DNA of 64,000 bases from Xanthomonas sp. AM6. GTDB lineage: Bacteria > Pseudomonadota > Gammaproteobacteria > Xanthomonadales > Xanthomonadaceae. Below, in pieces: positions 62,037 through 64,000 of the stretch. Position 1 is the stretch's first letter; every line of letters starts with the position of its first letter. The notes under the pieces were generated by a model. It saw nothing but the letters and a program-made list of their open reading frames with translations. It did no database searches and was not told the origin of the DNA. A program made the translations under genes and the position numbers. Location of the stretch: NCBI RefSeq assembly GCF_025665335.1, contig NZ_CP106869.1, positions 770,501 to 834,500 on the forward strand, written 5' to 3'.

Positions 62037-63401
62037 TCAATACAACGGCGTCCCCGCCTGGTACGCGGCCACGAAGCCCTGCCAGTCGAGCTGTACCTGC
62101 GCGGCATAGTCGAACGCGAACTGGCGCAGTTCGGCTTTCAGCCCGCTCTTGCTGCTGGCCGCCGCGTCGATCTGCTTGTCGATGCTGTAGCTCACCACCG
62201 CCGGATCGTAGTCCTGGTCGGCCAGCGCGTGCGCCGAGGCCAGCGCCTGGCCCAGGTAGGTGGCGGCGGTGGCCAGCTTGCCGGCGCTGCTCAGCGCGGC
62301 CGGGTCCAGGTCTTCCTGGAACGGCGATTTCTCGTGCACGTAGAACGGCACGCCGGCGACGCTGGCGTAGCCGATCAGCACGTCGGCATCCAGGGTCTGC
62401 GCCTTGGCGGTGCGCGCCACGCGCGCGCCTTCGTGGTTGTCGTAGCTGGAAGCGGGCATCTGCGACGGTGCGGCGGCGGCGACCACGCTGGCCGCTTCCT
62501 GCTTCCATTCCAGGATCACGTCGTCGCCGGTCGCGGCGCTGGCGCCTTCGACCAGCACGTACAGCCGCTTGCGGCCGAGGCTGCCGGTGCCCGAGCCGAG
62601 TTTCTGGCGCACGTCCTTGACCGTGTAGTAGCTCGCTGCATGGCGCTTGGACGCGGCGATCGAGGCGACATAGCCGTTCATCGCGGCGCCGACCGCGGCG
62701 TAGGTGGCGCTGTCCACCGCGACCAGGTTGTCCAGGGACTGGAACGTGCGCTTGCCGCCACTGACGGCGGTGTACTTGCCCAGCAGGCCGCTGCGGCTCT
62801 TGCCGTCGGCGCTGTCGATGGCCTTGGCCACCACGCCGCTGGTGTTGCTCTTGCCGAGCTGGAAGCTCTTCTCGGCGTCGCTGCCCTTGAAGTCGCCGAT
62901 CTTGTCCAGGTAGGCGCCGACCATGGTGTCGATCGCGCTGCCGATGTCGCTGTCGGACAGGCCGTTGTCGCGACCGGCCAGGACCATGCTCGCCGCCAGC
63001 CGGCGCAGGTCCCACACGTACTGGCCGAGATGGCCCTCGTCGAAGTCGGCGACGTGGAACACCGCCTTGCCGCTGCTGTCGCGCGCGGCGTCGAAGTTGC
63101 CGACGTGGGTGTCGCCGCCGAGCCAGGTGTAGCCGGTCTGCGGCGTGGTCCACAGCGAGGCCGGCCAGGTGGTCATGTCCTGGTAGAACAGATGATCGGT
63201 GCCGCGATAGAACGCGTAGGCGCTGCCGGCCATCGTCGCCATCTTGGTGTCCAGCTCGGCCTGCTGCGCGGCGTAGGGATGGTTGTAGTCGCGGATCTGC
63301 TGCACCACCCAGGCGTCGCGCTGGCTGGCGGCGGTGGCGCAGCCGGCGGTGGCGGCCAGGATCAGGCCGATCAGCAGCAGGCGCGGCAGGCGGGTGGGCA
63401 T
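62037..63401 (-). CDS. DUF2252 family protein, probable lipoprotein
   Basis: A 454-residue protein with an N-terminal LLLIGLILAATAGC segment, a likely lipoprotein signal (Cys21) although the -3 position is Thr. The DUF2252 core follows: FYRGTDHLFYQDM, TWLGGDTHVGNFDAARD, VFHVADFDEGHLGQYVWDLRRLA (kinase-like HVGN and DFDE motifs), LGRKRLYVLVEG and EDLDPAALSS. The fold resembles aminoglycoside-phosphotransferase-type kinases, but function and envelope location are unexplained. A GGAG Shine-Dalgarno precedes the ATG. Confidence 0.8.
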   Translation of the reverse strand: MPTRLPRLLLIGLILAATAGCATAASQRDAWVVQQIRDYNHPYAAQQAELDTKMATMAGSAYAFYRGTDHLFYQDMTTWPASLWTTPQTGYTWLGGDTHVGNFDAARDSSGKAVFHVADFDEGHLGQYVWDLRRLAASMVLAGRDNGLSDSDIGSAIDTMVGAYLDKIGDFKGSDAEKSFQLGKSNTSGVVAKAIDSADGKSRSGLLGKYTAVSGGKRTFQSLDNLVAVDSATYAAVGAAMNGYVASIAASKRHAASYYTVKDVRQKLGSGTGSLGRKRLYVLVEGASAATGDDVILEWKQEAASVVAAAAPSQMPASSYDNHEGARVARTAKAQTLDADVLIGYASVAGVPFYVHEKSPFQEDLDPAALSSAGKLATAATYLGQALASAHALADQDYDPAVVSYSIDKQIDAAASSKSGLKAELRQFAFDYAAQVQLDWQGFVAAYQAGTPLY

Positions 63402-63490
63402 CGTGGGTCTCCAGGCGCGGACAGGGACGCCAGTCGAGCATGCCGGCATTGCACGGCGATGAATCGCCGGCCGCCGCGCCGCGTCGCCCG

Positions 63491-64000
63491 CTAGAGGTAG
63501 CGCAGCCAGGCCAGGTCGCGGCGCCGCGCCTTCAGCCGCGCGAACGCGGCGACCGGCCAGTACAGCGCCAGCCCCAGCACCGCGGCGATCGCCCACAGCG
63601 CGGCCACGCTGTCCACGCCGAACAGCGTGCCCTGGTTCGGCCCCCAATGCGCCAGCGCGGCCAGGTACAGCAGCCTCAGCACGTACAGGTGCAGCAGGTA
63701 GAAGAACATCGGCGCCGCGCCGATCGTGGCCAGCGGCGCCAGCGCCCGCGCCAGCCGCGGCTGCTCGTACAGGCGCAGCAACAGCAGGCCCACGCCCAGG
63801 GTCAGCAGCAGGAACAGCAGCGACGGCGGGTACTTGGTCACGTTGAAGAAGCGCATCGCGGTATGCACGACGTCGGCATCGGCATGCCATGGCGCATCGC
63901 CGTAGCCGTTGTGCCAGCGCACCAGGTGGAACAGCGCCAGCGCGCCGAGCCCGCAGGCCAGCAGCCGGCGCTGCCGTTGCGCCGGCGCGGTGGCGGCGCC
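63491..64000 (-). CDS. DUF1624 / heparan-alpha-glucosaminide N-acetyltransferase-like membrane protein (C-terminal part)
   Basis: The gene runs off the right edge; 169 residues of its C-terminus are visible. FFNVTKYPPSLLFLLLTLG and TIGAAPMFFYLLHLYVLRLLY are typical of DUF1624 acyltransferase-like proteins with many membrane helices; at least four helices lie in this part. The substrate is unknown. The start is outside the window. Confidence 0.75.
   Translation of the reverse strand, partial: GAATAPAQRQRRLLACGLGALALFHLVRWHNGYGDAPWHADADVVHTAMRFFNVTKYPPSLLFLLLTLGVGLLLLRLYEQPRLARALAPLATIGAAPMFFYLLHLYVLRLLYLAALAHWGPNQGTLFGVDSVAALWAIAAVLGLALYWPVAAFARLKARRRDLAWLRYL

Overview
The window is one contiguous, very GC-rich (about 70%) chromosomal segment of a gammaproteobacterium in the Xanthomonadaceae, most likely Xanthomonas or a close relative. 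The grounds are the gene order lptM-dapF-DUF484-xerC followed by hslVU, the glgA-glgB-treZ-malQ-treY-glgX operon, an hrpM/opgH-type glucosyltransferase, an HslV with an N-terminal extension, and two extragenic repeat families (GTAGGAGCGGCTTCAGCCGCGAC-type palindromes and GGGATTCGGGATT-type tracts). The genus call is an inference. I see no rRNA, tRNA, CRISPR, phage or insertion sequence; it reads as ordinary core chromosome with scattered palindromic repeats.

Layout. 1-2.2 kb: the end of a histidine phosphatase, an NAD(P)HX dehydratase and a convergent short-chain dehydrogenase. 2.4-5.9 kb: a leftward three-gene operon of a small unknown protein, a double-domain KaiC-like ATPase and a GGDEF plus histidine kinase fusion. 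6.1-9.1 kb: a DesT/FabR-type repressor divergent from a desC-desB acyl desaturase operon, with an operator and a strong terminator. 9.2-12.5 kb: small envelope or stress-type genes and a pyruvate oxidase. 12.7-24.1 kb: a complete nitrate assimilation locus. It holds a truncated siroheme synthase, NasT (ANTAR antiterminator), NasS (nitrate sensor), nitrate transporter, NirB, NirD, nitrate reductase and a stand-alone uroporphyrinogen methyltransferase. The structural operon has a sigma-54 promoter and a leader with two hexaloop hairpins followed by a terminator, the RNA target expected for NasT.

24.1-24.5 kb is a duplicated block of palindromic repeats. 24.8-37.5 kb is the leftward glycogen/trehalose operon: GlgA and GlgB build glycogen, GlgX and MalQ remodel it, and TreY and TreZ convert malto-oligosaccharides to trehalose. 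37.9-43.1 kb: a divergent response regulator/PAS kinase pair, an isochorismatase-type hydrolase with a SemiSWEET-like membrane protein, and opgH preceded by a short coupled ORF. 43.1-45.7 kb: a carboxylesterase, an AlgR-type LytTR regulator and hemC. 45.9-49.5 kb: an outer-membrane DUF481 protein, WYL and HxlR regulators, a lipocalin and a small membrane protein. 49.6-55.8 kb: two exported S9 peptidases flanking a class I aminotransferase. 56.1-61.7 kb: DUF454, lptM, dapF, DUF484, xerC, DUF3079, hslV and hslU. 62.0-64.0 kb: a DUF2252 lipoprotein and a truncated DUF1624 membrane acyltransferase running off the end.

The strongest regulatory observation is the nitrate locus. NasS and NasT are encoded upstream, and NasT can act on the leader between nasS and the transporter, so nitrate sensing, sigma-54 initiation and antitermination converge on one operon. 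Recurring themes are ATGA-type start/stop overlaps, candidate leaderless starts (a -10 hexamer 6-7 nt before ATG) and palindromic repeats with compensatory base changes.
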